From the NCBI RefSeq assembly GCF_004785795.1, contig NZ_SRRO01000001.1, positions 3,534,001 to 3,598,000 on the forward strand: 64,000 bases of DNA, given 5' to 3'. The first letter of the stretch is position 1; each line of letters starts with the position of its first letter. The stretch comes from Nocardioides eburneiflavus. GTDB lineage: Bacteria; Actinomycetota; Actinomycetes; Propionibacteriales; Nocardioidaceae. The notes under the pieces are model-generated. The model searched no databases. It was given only the letters and a program-made list of their open reading frames with translations, and was not told the origin of the DNA. The translations under genes and the position numbers were made by a program. This document shows, in pieces, positions 23,032 through 34,192 of the stretch.

Positions 23032-23973
23032 TCAGGCGGTCGCGGCGGCGCGCGCGTCCATGGCCTGACCGTACAGCCGGCCGGCGCGGTAGGACGAGCG
23101 GACCAGGGGTCCGGACAGGGCGCCGGCGAAGCCGATCTCGTCGGCCTCGGCCTTGAGCTCGACGAACTCCTCGGGCTTGACCCACCGCTCGACGGGGTGG
23201 TGGCGCGGGGAGGGGCGCAGGTACTGGGTGATGGTGATCAGCTCGCAGCCGGCCTCGTGGAGGTCGCGCAGCGCCTGGGAGACCTCCTCACGGGTCTCGC
23301 CCATGCCGAGGATCAGGTTGGACTTCGTCACCAGCCCGAAGTCACGGGCCTGCGTGATCACGTCGAGGGAGCGGTCGTAGCGGAACGCCGGACGGATCCG
23401 CTTGAAGATCCGCGGCACCGTCTCCACGTTGTGCGCGAGCACCTCGGGGCGGGACTCGAAGACCTCGGCGAGGAGGTCGGGCTTGCCGTTGAAGTCGGGG
23501 ATGAGGTTCTCGACGCCGGTGCCGGGGTTGAGGTCGTGGATCGCGCGGACCGTCTCGGCATAGAGCCAGGCCCCGCCGTCGGGCAGGTCGTCGCGGGCGA
23601 CGCCGGTGATGGTGGCGTACTTGAGCTCCATGCGCTGCACGGACTCCGCCACGCGACGCGGCTCGTCGCGGTCGAGCGGCTGCGGCTTGCCGGTGTCGAT
23701 CTGGCAGAAGTCGCAGCGACGGGTGCACTGGTCGCCGCCGATGAGGAAGGTGGCCTCGCGGTCCTCCCAGCACTCGAAGATGTTGGGGCAGCCGGCGGAC
23801 TGGCAGACGGTGTGGAGGCCCTCGGACTTCACGAGGTTCTGCAGCGCGGTGTACTCGGGGCCCATCTTGGCCTTGGTCTTGATCCACTCCGGCTTGCGTT
23901 CGATCGGCGTCTCCGCGTTGCGGATCTCCAGGCGGAGGAGCTTGCGTCCTTCGGGAGCGGGAGCGGTCGTCAC
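23032..23973 (-). CDS. lipA: lipoyl synthase
   Basis: A radical-SAM enzyme that inserts two sulfurs into octanoyl groups on lipoyl domains. GTG 23973 gives 313 residues; the frame extends to 24018 without a better start. Both iron-sulfur sites are present: C57-C62-C68 ([12 protein letters not shown]) and the radical-[11 protein letters not shown] (C83, C87, C90). The C-terminal [11 protein letters not shown] carries the conserved Arg-Ser-Ser. In the same operon are lipB (upstream, beyond an ABC pair) and DUF4191. It serves SucB in this window. Confidence 0.97.
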   Translation of the reverse strand: MTTAPAPEGRKLLRLEIRNAETPIERKPEWIKTKAKMGPEYTALQNLVKSEGLHTVCQSAGCPNIFECWEDREATFLIGGDQCTRRCDFCQIDTGKPQPLDRDEPRRVAESVQRMELKYATITGVARDDLPDGGAWLYAETVRAIHDLNPGTGVENLIPDFNGKPDLLAEVFESRPEVLAHNVETVPRIFKRIRPAFRYDRSLDVITQARDFGLVTKSNLILGMGETREEVSQALRDLHEAGCELITITQYLRPSPRHHPVERWVKPEEFVELKAEADEIGFAGALSGPLVRSSYRAGRLYGQAMDARAAATA

Positions 23974-24027
23974 GCCCGCCACTCTACGACGGCGTGTCGG
24001 GCTCCCCAACTCGCCCACCGGTCGTGG

Positions 24028-25008
24028 TCAGGGCACGTCGCGACGCTGGGTCGACCACAGCGACAGCCCCACCGCCGCGACGACGAGCACCCCGAGGACG
24101 ATCCCGCCGTCGAGGGCGGGCAGGACCCGCTCACAGCTCCCGGTCACCGACCCGTCGGCGAGCTGGGTGCAGGCGGACGGGTCGTAGTAGGAGAAGCCCC
24201 CGAGCACGAAGGCGAGGAAGTTGGTGGGCAGCAGCCAGCGGGCCGCGCCGTCGCCGAGGATCGCGACGACCACCAGCGACCCTGCGATGGCGACCCCGAA
24301 CATCAGCGACAAGGTCGCCACTGTGCTGCGGAAGAGCATCGTGAGCGCGTAGCCCAGGAGACCGCCCACCCCGATGGCGACGACTCCACGTGCCTGCGTC
24401 TGCCAGATGGTGCTCCAGGCCCCCGGCGCCGCCGCGACGTCCCGGCTCGAGGCGAGCAGGGCCGCCGCGCCCCAGAAGAACGCCAGCACGGCCGTGCCGA
24501 CCAGGACGCCGGTCAGCAGCACGGCGCCACCCTTGGCCGCCCACAGACGCAGCCGTCGCGGCTCGAACAGCAGCTGGTTGCTCATCGAGCCGGTGTTCCA
24601 GTCGTGCCCGGCGTACGTCGTGCCGATCAGCATCAGCAGGCCGGTGAGGATGGTGACGACAGCAGCGCCGACGTCGGTGCGCAGCGTGGAGAGCTCCAGC
24701 TCGCTGCGGTAGAGGTAGTTCTCGTAGCGGGGAGTGATGGTCTCCGCGCAGTCGGTCGCGACACCGTCCGGCCCGAGGTAGATCTCAGGGTCGGCCTCGC
24801 AGGCAGCGACCTCCTGGGCCACCCAGGGCTGACCGGCGTCCTGGGCTGCCATCTCCTTCGCCTGGGCGATGTCCGCGTCGCTGATGGGACGTGTCTCCCA
24901 GGCGTACCCGGCGAGCAGGACGAGGGGCAGGGCGACGCACGCGACGAGGAGCACGACGACCGCGCGCCGCCAGCGCAGCCGGGTGAGCTCGACCCGCAAC
25001 AGCCTCAT
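24028..25008 (-). CDS. ABC transporter permease, ABC-2 type
   Basis: A 326-residue permease with one N-terminal membrane helix (AVVVLLVACVALPLVLLAGY), an extracytoplasmic loop of about 80 residues with Cys residues, and five further helices. The layout is that of ABC-2 permeases, whose partner ATPase is the adjacent gene. ATG 25008 overlaps the ATPase stop by four bases (ATGA), so the two are co-translated. The substrate is unknown. The pair separates lipB from lipA. Confidence 0.88.
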   Translation of the reverse strand: MRLLRVELTRLRWRRAVVVLLVACVALPLVLLAGYAWETRPISDADIAQAKEMAAQDAGQPWVAQEVAACEADPEIYLGPDGVATDCAETITPRYENYLYRSELELSTLRTDVGAAVVTILTGLLMLIGTTYAGHDWNTGSMSNQLLFEPRRLRLWAAKGGAVLLTGVLVGTAVLAFFWGAAALLASSRDVAAAPGAWSTIWQTQARGVVAIGVGGLLGYALTMLFRSTVATLSLMFGVAIAGSLVVVAILGDGAARWLLPTNFLAFVLGGFSYYDPSACTQLADGSVTGSCERVLPALDGGIVLGVLVVAAVGLSLWSTQRRDVP

Positions 25009-25958
25009 CGGACCTCCTCCAGCGCCGGTGTGACGCCCATCCGGTCGCCGTCGGTGAGCTCGAGGAAGATCGTCTCGAGGTCGGCGCGGACCGGGGTCAG
25101 CTCCGACAGGTAGAGGCCGGCCCCGGCGAGGAGCCGCGTGATCGCGTCCCCGGTCTCGTCCGTCACGACGTCCAGCGCCGCAGCGCCTTGGGACACGGTC
25201 ATCCCGGCCGCCTCCAGGGTCGACCGCGCCGCGGCCGGGTCACCGACGCGCAGCCGGTAGGACGTACGGCCGAGCAGGTCCTCGACCCTCCCCGACGTCA
25301 GCATCCGGCCGTTGCCGATGATGGTCGCGCTGGTGCACACCTGCTGCACCTCGGCGAGGATGTGCGAGCTCAGCAGCACCGTCACACCGGCGTCGCCCAG
25401 GTCGCGGATCAGCTCGCGGATCTCGCGGATCCCGGCGGGGTCGAGGCCGTTGGTCGGCTCGTCGAGGATCAGCAGGTCGGGCGACTTGAGCAGCGTGGCG
25501 GCGATGGCGAGGCGCTGCTTCATCCCGAGCGAGTAGGACTTGTAGCGGTCGTCGGCCCGCTCGCCCAGCCCGACCCGCGCCAGAGCCTCGTCGACGGCGT
25601 CCCGCCCGGCCCCGACGGAGCCGGCGAGCAGGAGCAGGTTCTGCCGGGCGGAGAACGTGGGGGAGAACTTGGGCGACTCCACCACCGCGCCGACGCGACC
25701 GATCACGTCGGCCAGCCGCTGCGGCACGGGGGTGCCGAAGAGTGACATGGTGCCGGCGGTGGGCCGGGCGAGCCCGAGGAGCATGCGGATCGTCGTCGTC
25801 TTCCCCGACCCGTTCGGCCCCAGGAACCCGTGCACGCCGCCGCGAGGCACCGCCAGGTCCAGGTCGGCCACCGCGACGCGGGTGCCCCGCCTGCCGGTGA
25901 ACTCCTTGCGCAGCCCACTGGTCTCGATCACCAGCTCGTCACTGGTACTGCCCGCCAT
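25005..25958 (-). CDS. ABC transporter ATP-binding protein
   Basis: A 317-residue ATPase from ATG 25958; the frame is open further upstream but without ABC sequence. It shows Walker A GPNGSGKTT, the Q-loop region, signature YSLGMKQRL (a variant of LSGGQ usual for ABC-2 drug/antibiotic exporters), and Walker B LLILDEPTNGLDP with H-switch SSHIL. The C-terminal 90-residue extension is typical of the CcmA/DrrA-like group. It drives the permease encoded by the overlapping gene at 24028. Confidence 0.92.
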   Translation of the reverse strand: MAGSTSDELVIETSGLRKEFTGRRGTRVAVADLDLAVPRGGVHGFLGPNGSGKTTTIRMLLGLARPTAGTMSLFGTPVPQRLADVIGRVGAVVESPKFSPTFSARQNLLLLAGSVGAGRDAVDEALARVGLGERADDRYKSYSLGMKQRLAIAATLLKSPDLLILDEPTNGLDPAGIREIRELIRDLGDAGVTVLLSSHILAEVQQVCTSATIIGNGRMLTSGRVEDLLGRTSYRLRVGDPAAARSTLEAAGMTVSQGAAALDVVTDETGDAITRLLAGAGLYLSELTPVRADLETIFLELTDGDRMGVTPALEEVR

Positions 25959-26047
25959 GACGTCCCCTCCCGGCGTCGACCTGACGCCTCCCCGTTGGGT
26001 GAGGACTCTGGCAGGCGCAGTCCCGGGGTGTCCGGTCGGCGCGCCGG

Positions 26048-26800
26048 TCAGGCGCCGGGGCGGACCAGCTCGATGCGCGGTCCGCGGCCCGGCTCGGGGC
26101 GCGGCTCGTAGTCCGGGGTGGCCTCGTAGGGCTGCCAGGCGAGGTACGCCGTGAGGTGGCGTCGCACGCTCGGCAGCACGTCGGCGACGGTGACGTCGCG
26201 ACCCAGCTCCTGTGACAGCGACGTGACGCCGGCGTCGGCGATGCCGCACGGCACGAACCGGTCGTACCAGCCGAGGTCGACGTCGCAGTTGAGGGCGAAG
26301 CCGTGCATGGTGACGCCTCGGCTGACGCGGATGCCGATCGCGGCGACCTTGCGCTCCGGAGCGCGCTGGTCCTCCCGCAGCCACACGCCGCTGCGGCCGG
26401 GGATGCGGGCCGTGGTGACGCCGAAGTCGGTGCACACCGCGATCAGGGCCTCCTCGACCCGGCGTACGTAGTCGACGACCTTGACGTGGTCGGGGAGGCG
26501 CACGATCGGGTAGCCGACGAGCTGGCCGGGGCCGTGGAAGGTGATCTTGCCGCCGCGGTCGACGTCGATCACGTCAGCGCCGCCCGGGTCGAGCGGTCGC
26601 TCGTGCGGGTCGGTGCGCTTGCCGGCGGTGAAGACCGGCGGGTGCTCGAGCAGCAGCACGGTGTCGGGCCGCTCGTCCGCGACGACCTCCGCGTGCACCC
26701 GTCGCTGGACGTCCCACGCGGCCAGGTAGTCCACGGCGTCGGCGCCGAGCCCGGCGACCTCGAAGTCCAGCGGGCGCGGCACGGCCTGGTCGGGAGACAT
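26048..26800 (-). CDS. lipB: octanoyltransferase
   Basis: A 250-residue enzyme that moves octanoyl from acyl-ACP to the lipoyl-domain lysine, the first step of lipoate synthesis. ATG 26800 is chosen; upstream sequence is not protein-like. Family motifs: [48 protein letters not shown] with the catalytic Lys, and [14 protein letters not shown] with the catalytic Cys. It is upstream of lipA on the same strand, with two ABC genes between. Confidence 0.97.
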   Translation of the reverse strand: MSPDQAVPRPLDFEVAGLGADAVDYLAAWDVQRRVHAEVVADERPDTVLLLEHPPVFTAGKRTDPHERPLDPGGADVIDVDRGGKITFHGPGQLVGYPIVRLPDHVKVVDYVRRVEEALIAVCTDFGVTTARIPGRSGVWLREDQRAPERKVAAIGIRVSRGVTMHGFALNCDVDLGWYDRFVPCGIADAGVTSLSQELGRDVTVADVLPSVRRHLTAYLAWQPYEATPDYEPRPEPGRGPRIELVRPGA

Positions 26801-26890
26801 GATCCGAGCGTACGCCGCCGCCTCCGCGCTGCGGACGGGTGCCTGTGGATGACGCCTGCGGCGATCGCGCGGATCGGCCACGCTGTGGCG

Positions 26891-27478
26891 ATGGACCCGC
26901 GACGCCTGCTCCCCGTCCTCACCGCCGTCGCCTGCGCCCTCGTCGTGGCCACGCTCGTCGTCGGCCACGGCAGGCCGGACGACACCGGGCGAGCGGTCGT
27001 GCCGCCACGTGACGCGCCCGCCACCGCGCCCGCCACCGGCTCGCCCGCCGCACCGACTCCGGGTCCGGCCGCCGTCCTCGCGGCCTGGGACGAGCGCCGC
27101 GCGGCCGCGTGGGCACGAGGCGACGCAGAGGCCCTGGCAGACCTGTACGCCGCAGGATCGCGCAGCGGTGCGGCCGACGTACGCCTGCTGCGGGCGTACG
27201 CCCGGCGCGGGCTGCGGGTCGAGGGCCTGACGACGCAGGTGCTCGCCCTCCGCGTGGTCGAGCGGACGCCGCGACGGCTGGCGCTGGTCGTCACCGACCG
27301 CCTCGTCGGCGGGTCCGCGGTCGGCGGCGCGGCGCCGGTCGCGCTGCCGGTCGACCGTGCGTCGACCCGGCGGGTCGTGCTGGTGAGCCGGCGGGGGAGG
27401 TGGGTGGTGGCGGAGGCGCGCGATCAGGACAGCGCGGCGGCGAGCACCTCGCGCACGTCCTCGTCCTCGAAGTCGTAG
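26891..27478 (+). CDS. secreted or membrane-anchored hypothetical protein
   Basis: ATG 26891 gives 195 residues. A signal/anchor helix is clear at residues 6-25 ([19 protein letters not shown]), followed by a Pro/Ala/Thr-rich linker. The domain after it ([27 protein letters not shown]) resembles the SnoaL/NTF2-like start seen in many secreted actinobacterial proteins. The last 18 residues are Ser-rich and overlap the 3' end of the convergent epimerase by 55 bases. Function unknown. Confidence 0.65.
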   Translation: MDPRRLLPVLTAVACALVVATLVVGHGRPDDTGRAVVPPRDAPATAPATGSPAAPTPGPAAVLAAWDERRAAAWARGDAEALADLYAAGSRSGAADVRLLRAYARRGLRVEGLTTQVLALRVVERTPRRLALVVTDRLVGGSAVGGAAPVALPVDRASTRRVVLVSRRGRWVVAEARDQDSAAASTSRTSSSSKS

Positions 27479-28314
27479 CCGGCACGCTCCAGGGCGGCGG
27501 GCCGCACGTTGACCGAGTTGAGCAGCTCGGGCGCCATCTGCCCGGCCGCCAGCCGCAGCACCGGCGCCGGCGCGGCCAGGAAGGAGGGCCGGCGGAGCGC
27601 GTGGGCGAGCGTGTCGGTGAACTCACGGTTGGTGGGCGTGACGGGGCAGCACAGGTTGAACACCCCCGACACGTCGTGGGACTCGGCCAGGTAGGTGGCG
27701 GCCCCGACCCAGTCGCGGAGGGAGATGATCGGGAAGTACTGCTCGCCGCTCGACAGGCGCGCGGCCATGCCGGACTTGAACAACCCCCGCAGCAGTCGCA
27801 GGGTCAACGACGCGCGGTCCAGCACCGGAGCCGTGCGCAGCACGCAGACCCGGGCCCCGGCGTCGAGAGCGGGCTGGGCCGCGGCCTGCCACTCGCGGGT
27901 GACCCTGGTGAGCAGGCCGTCGCCCAGGCTGTCCGACTCCTCGGTCAACGGGTCGGCTCCGTGGTCGCCGTAGAAGGACGTGCCGTTGTTGGCCAGGAAC
28001 GCCGGCGGCCTCTCGCTGGCAGCCACTGCCTCGGCCAGCACGCGGGTCGTCACGACCCGACTCTCCATGAGCTCGCGGCGGTAGCGAGCGGAGTGCGGGT
28101 TGCCGAACAAGGGCGATCCCGCGAGGTTGACGACCACGTCCGCGCCGCCGACCAGCGCCTCGTCGAGCACACCCGCGTACGGGTCCCACTCGGACTCCGT
28201 CGGGCATTGAGCCTCACGCCGGACCAACGCCACCACTTCGTGCCCGTGCACTCGCAGGTGGTCGGACAGGTGGGTGCCGAGGAACCCCGAGGCACCAGCG
28301 ATGACGACGCGCAT
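27424..28314 (-). CDS. TIGR01777-type NAD-dependent epimerase
   Basis: A 296-residue protein of the SDR-extended group. It starts with the Rossmann motif [14 protein letters not shown], then VVNLAGSPL and [15 protein letters not shown] (the typical R-x-x-x-x-S-R-x-x-x-T segment), and the active-site-like NGTSFYG, ending in a region typical of TIGR01777. Members are annotated as YfcH/SulA-like cell-division-associated epimerases but lack firm biochemistry. ATG 28314 is the start. Confidence 0.9.
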   Translation of the reverse strand: MRVVIAGASGFLGTHLSDHLRVHGHEVVALVRREAQCPTESEWDPYAGVLDEALVGGADVVVNLAGSPLFGNPHSARYRRELMESRVVTTRVLAEAVAASERPPAFLANNGTSFYGDHGADPLTEESDSLGDGLLTRVTREWQAAAQPALDAGARVCVLRTAPVLDRASLTLRLLRGLFKSGMAARLSSGEQYFPIISLRDWVGAATYLAESHDVSGVFNLCCPVTPTNREFTDTLAHALRRPSFLAAPAPVLRLAAGQMAPELLNSVNVRPAALERAGYDFEDEDVREVLAAALS

Positions 28315-28369
28315 GCCACCCACCCAACCATGCGACCAAAGGCGGCGGCAGCGGTTCGCGGTGTCAGGG

Positions 28370-31300
28370 TCAACCGGCCAGGTGGGCCCAGCGGAGGGAC
28401 AGCTCGTGCCACGGACCCTCGTCGACCACCCGGCCGGAGTCGAGCACCACGACGCGGTCGGCCTGGGCGAGCGCAGCAGCCTTGCTGGTGGCGCCGATGA
28501 CGGCGGTGCCGCGTGCCCGCAGGGCCTGCCACAGCTCGACCTCGGTGGCCGCGTCGAGGGCCGAGGAGACGTCGTCGGCGAGCAGCACGTCGGCCTCGGT
28601 CGCCAGCGCACGCGCGAGCGCGAGCCGCTGCACCTGGCCGCCGGAGAGGCGTACGCCGCGGTGGCCGACGAGCGCGTCGGGGCCGCCGGCCTCCGACACG
28701 TCGCGTCCCATGCGGGCGGCATCGATGGCCGGCATGACCGACCGGTCGCCGTGGTCGAGCGCGACGTTGCCGGAGAAGGTGCCTGACAGCACCCGCGGCA
28801 CCTGGGCGACGTGGGCCACCCGCCCGGGGCGGAGCGTGGTCTGCGGGTCGTCGATGCGACGGTCGTTCCAGCGGATCTCGCCGGTGCTGCCCACGAGGCC
28901 GGCCAGTGCCCCGAGCAGGCTGGACTTGCCGGAGCCGACCTGGCCGAGGAGCAGGACCAGCTCGCCGGCCCGCACGTCGAGGTCGACACCCTGGACGCCG
29001 AGGGTGCCGTCGTCGTGGACGGCGTCGAGCCCGCGCACCGAGAGGGTGCGCAGCGGGTCGCGGTGCGGTGCGGGCGGCTCGGGGCCGGTGCCGTGCACGA
29101 GGTCCACGCCGGGAGGCAGGTCCATCAGGTCGCCACCGCCGGCCAGCTCGCTGGTGGCGTTCATCCACGCGCGGGTGCCGGGGGCCTCGGTCACCACGGA
29201 CCCGGCGACGCGGCCGAACCAGTCGAAGCCGCTCACCGCGTTGGCGACGAGCAGCGCGGTGGCGAGCTCCCAGCGGCCGGTCAGGAGACCGCCCCAGGCG
29301 GCGACGACGCCGCACTGGACCATCACGACCGGTACGCCGTCGAGCAGGGCCTGCACCCGGTGCTCGCGCACGGCGGCGTCGACACGGCCGCCGTCGACGT
29401 CGCGCAGGTGGCGGTGGACGTGCGGCGTCGCCGCGGCGAGCTTGACCGTGCGTACGGACTCCAGGGCAGAGACGAGGGACCGGCCGAACGTGGCACGCGC
29501 CGTCGAGGCGGCCGCCGCGGAGCGTCCGGCCGCGCGGCGCCCCAGCGTGGACGCCAGCGCCGAGGCCACCATGACGGTCAGCAGGACCGCGCCGGCCACC
29601 CAGGTCTGGGCGATGAGCGCGGTCACCAGCGCGACGAGGAGACCGTTGACGAAGTCGACCCAGCGGTCGGTGTAGCGGGCGAGCCGGTCGGCGTCCATCG
29701 CGCGGGCCACGACCTCGCCGGGAGGCGTACGGACCAGGCGGCGCTGGGCGGTCTGCCCGTGCAGGACCGCTGCGCGGACCCGCAGCATGACCTCGACCCA
29801 CCAGTGGGGGTAGGCGCGGAAGGCCTGGGCCAGCAGGTACGGACCCGCCACCAGGGACGCCACCAGTCCGACCAGCAGGAGCCCCGGTCGCCCGCCGTCC
29901 TGGAGGTCGGTCACGACGAGTCCCCACACCCAGCCGGTCACGGCACCGAAGGCGCCGGTCAGGGAGGCGAGCAGGAAGAGCAGCGCGCCGAACAGGCCCC
30001 ACTGGGGCTGGATGCTGATGGTGTGGAGCACCTGGCGTGCCAGGCTCGGCGTCGGTGCCAGCTCGGGCGGCGCCGGGGGAGTGGTGCTGCGGCGCACGGA
30101 CCCGATCGAGGAGTCGTCGTGGTGGTGCTCCTCGACGACGGCCTCGTGGGCGGCCGCGGCCAGCAGGTCGCGGAACGGTCCGTCCTCGACCGCCAGGCGA
30201 CCGCGTGGACCCTGCTGGACCACGCGTCCCGACTCGAGCACCGCGACCTGCTCGGCGCGCTCGGTCGTCGAGAGGCGGTGGGCGACCAGGATGCCGGTGC
30301 GTCCGGAGATCAGCCGGTCGGCGGCGCGCACCACGCGCGCCTCGGTCACCGGGTCCATCCGGGCGGTGGCCTCGTCGAGGACGACCACGCTCACGTCGCG
30401 CACCAGCAGGCGGGCGAAGGCGACGAGCTGCTCCTCACCGGCCGAGAGGCTGGTGCCGCCGGGCCCGAGGACGGTGTCGAGGCCCTCGGGCAGGCCGGCC
30501 ACCCAGTCGGTCAGGCCCAGCTCGGCGACGGCCGCCTCGACGATGCTGCGCGGCACGTCGTCGAAGAGGGTGATGTTGTCGGCGAGGGTGCCGGCGAGGA
30601 CCTCGGTGCGCTGGGTGACCACGCCGACCGCGGAGCGCAGCGCCTGCAGGTCGAGGTCGCGCACGTCGACGCCGCCGAGGAACACGGTGCCGCTCGGCGG
30701 CTCGACCGCCCGCGAGAGCAGCGAGGCCAGTGTGGACTTGCCGGAGCCGGTGCGGCCGACGAGGGCGCAGGTGTGCCCTGCGGCGAGCAGCAGGTCGACG
30801 TCGCGCAGGGCGAAGGTGCCGGTGCCGTAGCTGAACTCGAGGTGGCGGAACTCCACGTCGAGCGGGCCGCCGGGCACCGGCAGGCCACCGGTGGGCTCGG
30901 CAGGCGAGGCGAGCATCCCTCGCAGCCGCAGCACCGCGCCGAACCCCTCCTGGAGGTCGGGCAGGTGTCGGGCCAGCATGTCGACGCCGCCGACGAACAT
31001 CGTGGTGACCAGGAAGAGGGTCACCAGGCGGGCCGTCGTCAGGTCGCCGGACAGGACCAGCGCGACTCCGACGACGCCGACGGCCGCGAGCGCACCGTGC
31101 AGGAGCCCGCCGCTGCGCCGGGTGATGCGGACCTCGACGGCGAGGACCGCGTCGAGGGTGCGGTGCACCACGGACGCGAGGTGGGCGTTGCGGCGCAGGA
31201 CGTGGGCCTGGCCGAGCGAAGTGCGCAGGTCGTCGCGCGCGGCGACACCCTCCTCGGTGGAGGCGGCGTGGTCGGTCCAGGCGGCCTCCTCCACCACCTT

Positions 31301-31891
31301 GCGTTGCGCGACCTGTGGGAGGAGGCGGCGGATGGAGAGGAACGTGACGACGGCGGTCAGCGGGAAGAGGAACGCGGCCGGCCACCACGTCAGCGACGCG
31401 ACCACCCAGAGCGGACCCGAGGCGAGGAAGGTGCGCGCGGCCTGCCACACGCCCCACCGCATCAGCTGGCCGACCTCCCAGGTGTCGTCGTCGATGCGGT
31501 CGAGGACCTCGCCGACGGCCTGCTCGGAGAGCGCGGAGAGCGGCTGTGCCATCGCGGCGTCGAGCAGGTCGGAGCGCAGCTGGCCCTCCGCGCGGTCGCA
31601 GATCGTGGCCCACACGGTCTTGGCGACGGTGTCGATGACCGCGCCGCCCACCACGCAGAGCGCCAGCAGGACCAGCAGCGCCTGCGTCGGGTCCTCGGCG
31701 AGCCGGCCGGCGACCATCGAGCCGAGGGAGGCAGCGACGGCACCGAGCAGCGACATCGAGAAGCAGACGTAGGTCAGCGGACGGCGTACGCGGTGCCAGT
31801 CGACGGGCACGCGGCCGGCCGGCAGGCCGTCGGTCGGGGACGTGGTCGCCGGTGCCGTGTGGGTCTGGATCTCGGTCACGGTCACAAGCAC
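28370..31891 (-). CDS. fused ABC exporter, two membrane-ATPase modules
   Basis: One chain of 1,173 residues with two complete half-transporters. The first module has about six membrane helices, then Walker A LVGRTGSGKSTL, signature LSAGEEQL and Walker B VVVLDEATARMD. The second has six helices, Walker A LLGQVGSGKSSL, signature LSGGQVQRL and Walker B VLLADDVSSALD. In the first site the signature is changed (LSAGE) and in the second the Walker B Glu is Asp (ADD), as in asymmetric heterodimeric exporters. GTG 31891 or GTG 31879 could start it. The substrate is unknown; drug or lipid export is usual for this type. Confidence 0.9.
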   Translation of the reverse strand: MLVTVTEIQTHTAPATTSPTDGLPAGRVPVDWHRVRRPLTYVCFSMSLLGAVAASLGSMVAGRLAEDPTQALLVLLALCVVGGAVIDTVAKTVWATICDRAEGQLRSDLLDAAMAQPLSALSEQAVGEVLDRIDDDTWEVGQLMRWGVWQAARTFLASGPLWVVASLTWWPAAFLFPLTAVVTFLSIRRLLPQVAQRKVVEEAAWTDHAASTEEGVAARDDLRTSLGQAHVLRRNAHLASVVHRTLDAVLAVEVRITRRSGGLLHGALAAVGVVGVALVLSGDLTTARLVTLFLVTTMFVGGVDMLARHLPDLQEGFGAVLRLRGMLASPAEPTGGLPVPGGPLDVEFRHLEFSYGTGTFALRDVDLLLAAGHTCALVGRTGSGKSTLASLLSRAVEPPSGTVFLGGVDVRDLDLQALRSAVGVVTQRTEVLAGTLADNITLFDDVPRSIVEAAVAELGLTDWVAGLPEGLDTVLGPGGTSLSAGEEQLVAFARLLVRDVSVVVLDEATARMDPVTEARVVRAADRLISGRTGILVAHRLSTTERAEQVAVLESGRVVQQGPRGRLAVEDGPFRDLLAAAAHEAVVEEHHHDDSSIGSVRRSTTPPAPPELAPTPSLARQVLHTISIQPQWGLFGALLFLLASLTGAFGAVTGWVWGLVVTDLQDGGRPGLLLVGLVASLVAGPYLLAQAFRAYPHWWVEVMLRVRAAVLHGQTAQRRLVRTPPGEVVARAMDADRLARYTDRWVDFVNGLLVALVTALIAQTWVAGAVLLTVMVASALASTLGRRAAGRSAAAASTARATFGRSLVSALESVRTVKLAAATPHVHRHLRDVDGGRVDAAVREHRVQALLDGVPVVMVQCGVVAAWGGLLTGRWELATALLVANAVSGFDWFGRVAGSVVTEAPGTRAWMNATSELAGGGDLMDLPPGVDLVHGTGPEPPAPHRDPLRTLSVRGLDAVHDDGTLGVQGVDLDVRAGELVLLLGQVGSGKSSLLGALAGLVGSTGEIRWNDRRIDDPQTTLRPGRVAHVAQVPRVLSGTFSGNVALDHGDRSVMPAIDAARMGRDVSEAGGPDALVGHRGVRLSGGQVQRLALARALATEADVLLADDVSSALDAATEVELWQALRARGTAVIGATSKAAALAQADRVVVLDSGRVVDEGPWHELSLRWAHLAG

Positions 31892-31934
31892 AGGACGTTA
31901 CGTGGCGGGACCGACATCGCGCGCCCGATTTATC

Positions 31935-32050
31935 GTCCACAGGCCCCGCCCCGCTCCGCGATAGTCCGCTGCGAACGGCCGGTCCCGAGGCGGGTGCGAG
32001 CGGCTGTTCGCAGCGGACTACCGGGTGAGGGGGGCGGGAAGCCTGTGGAC
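31935..32050. repeat. long imperfect inverted repeat (about 47-bp arms)
   Basis: The left arm 31935-31980 and right arm 32002-32050 pair: GTCCACAGGC at one end meets GCCTGTGGAC at the other, a C-rich/G-rich block pairs, and AGTCCGCTGCGAAC meets GTTCGCAGCGGACT near the 21-base loop. The predicted hairpin of about 116 nt lies upstream of the fused ABC gene and downstream of sucB. It may be a bidirectional terminator or a miniature palindromic element. Confidence 0.75.
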
Positions 32051-32109
32051 ACGGCTGGCCTGGACGTACGCCGACGCCCCGCCCGCACGTGGCGGACGGG
32101 GCGTCGTGG

Positions 32110-32240
32110 GAGCCGGGCTCCGGTGTGCGCGGCGGGTGCGCTCAGCAGGTTTCGAGACGACCGGTGCACCCGGCTCGCAGGCTCGCCGGGGTGCCGGTCC
32201 CTCAACCTCTTCGGCCCACGTCGCCCGACGCTTCGCTCCG
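32110..32240. repeat. genome repeat-like sequence downstream of sucB
   Basis: It contains TTTCGAGACG, GC-rich clover-like segments and CCTCAACCTC. This resembles the TTTCGAGACG...CTCAACC interspersed repeats seen across Nocardioides-type genomes. A related piece (GTCTCGATACGCCGCTCGT) occurs at about 43,779-43,797. Confidence 0.35.
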
Positions 32241-32251
32241 GGCGACTGACC

Positions 32252-34162
<1,911 letters not shown>

Positions 34163-34192
34163 TGTGGTTCCTTCGCTCGCGTTGGTTGGGTG

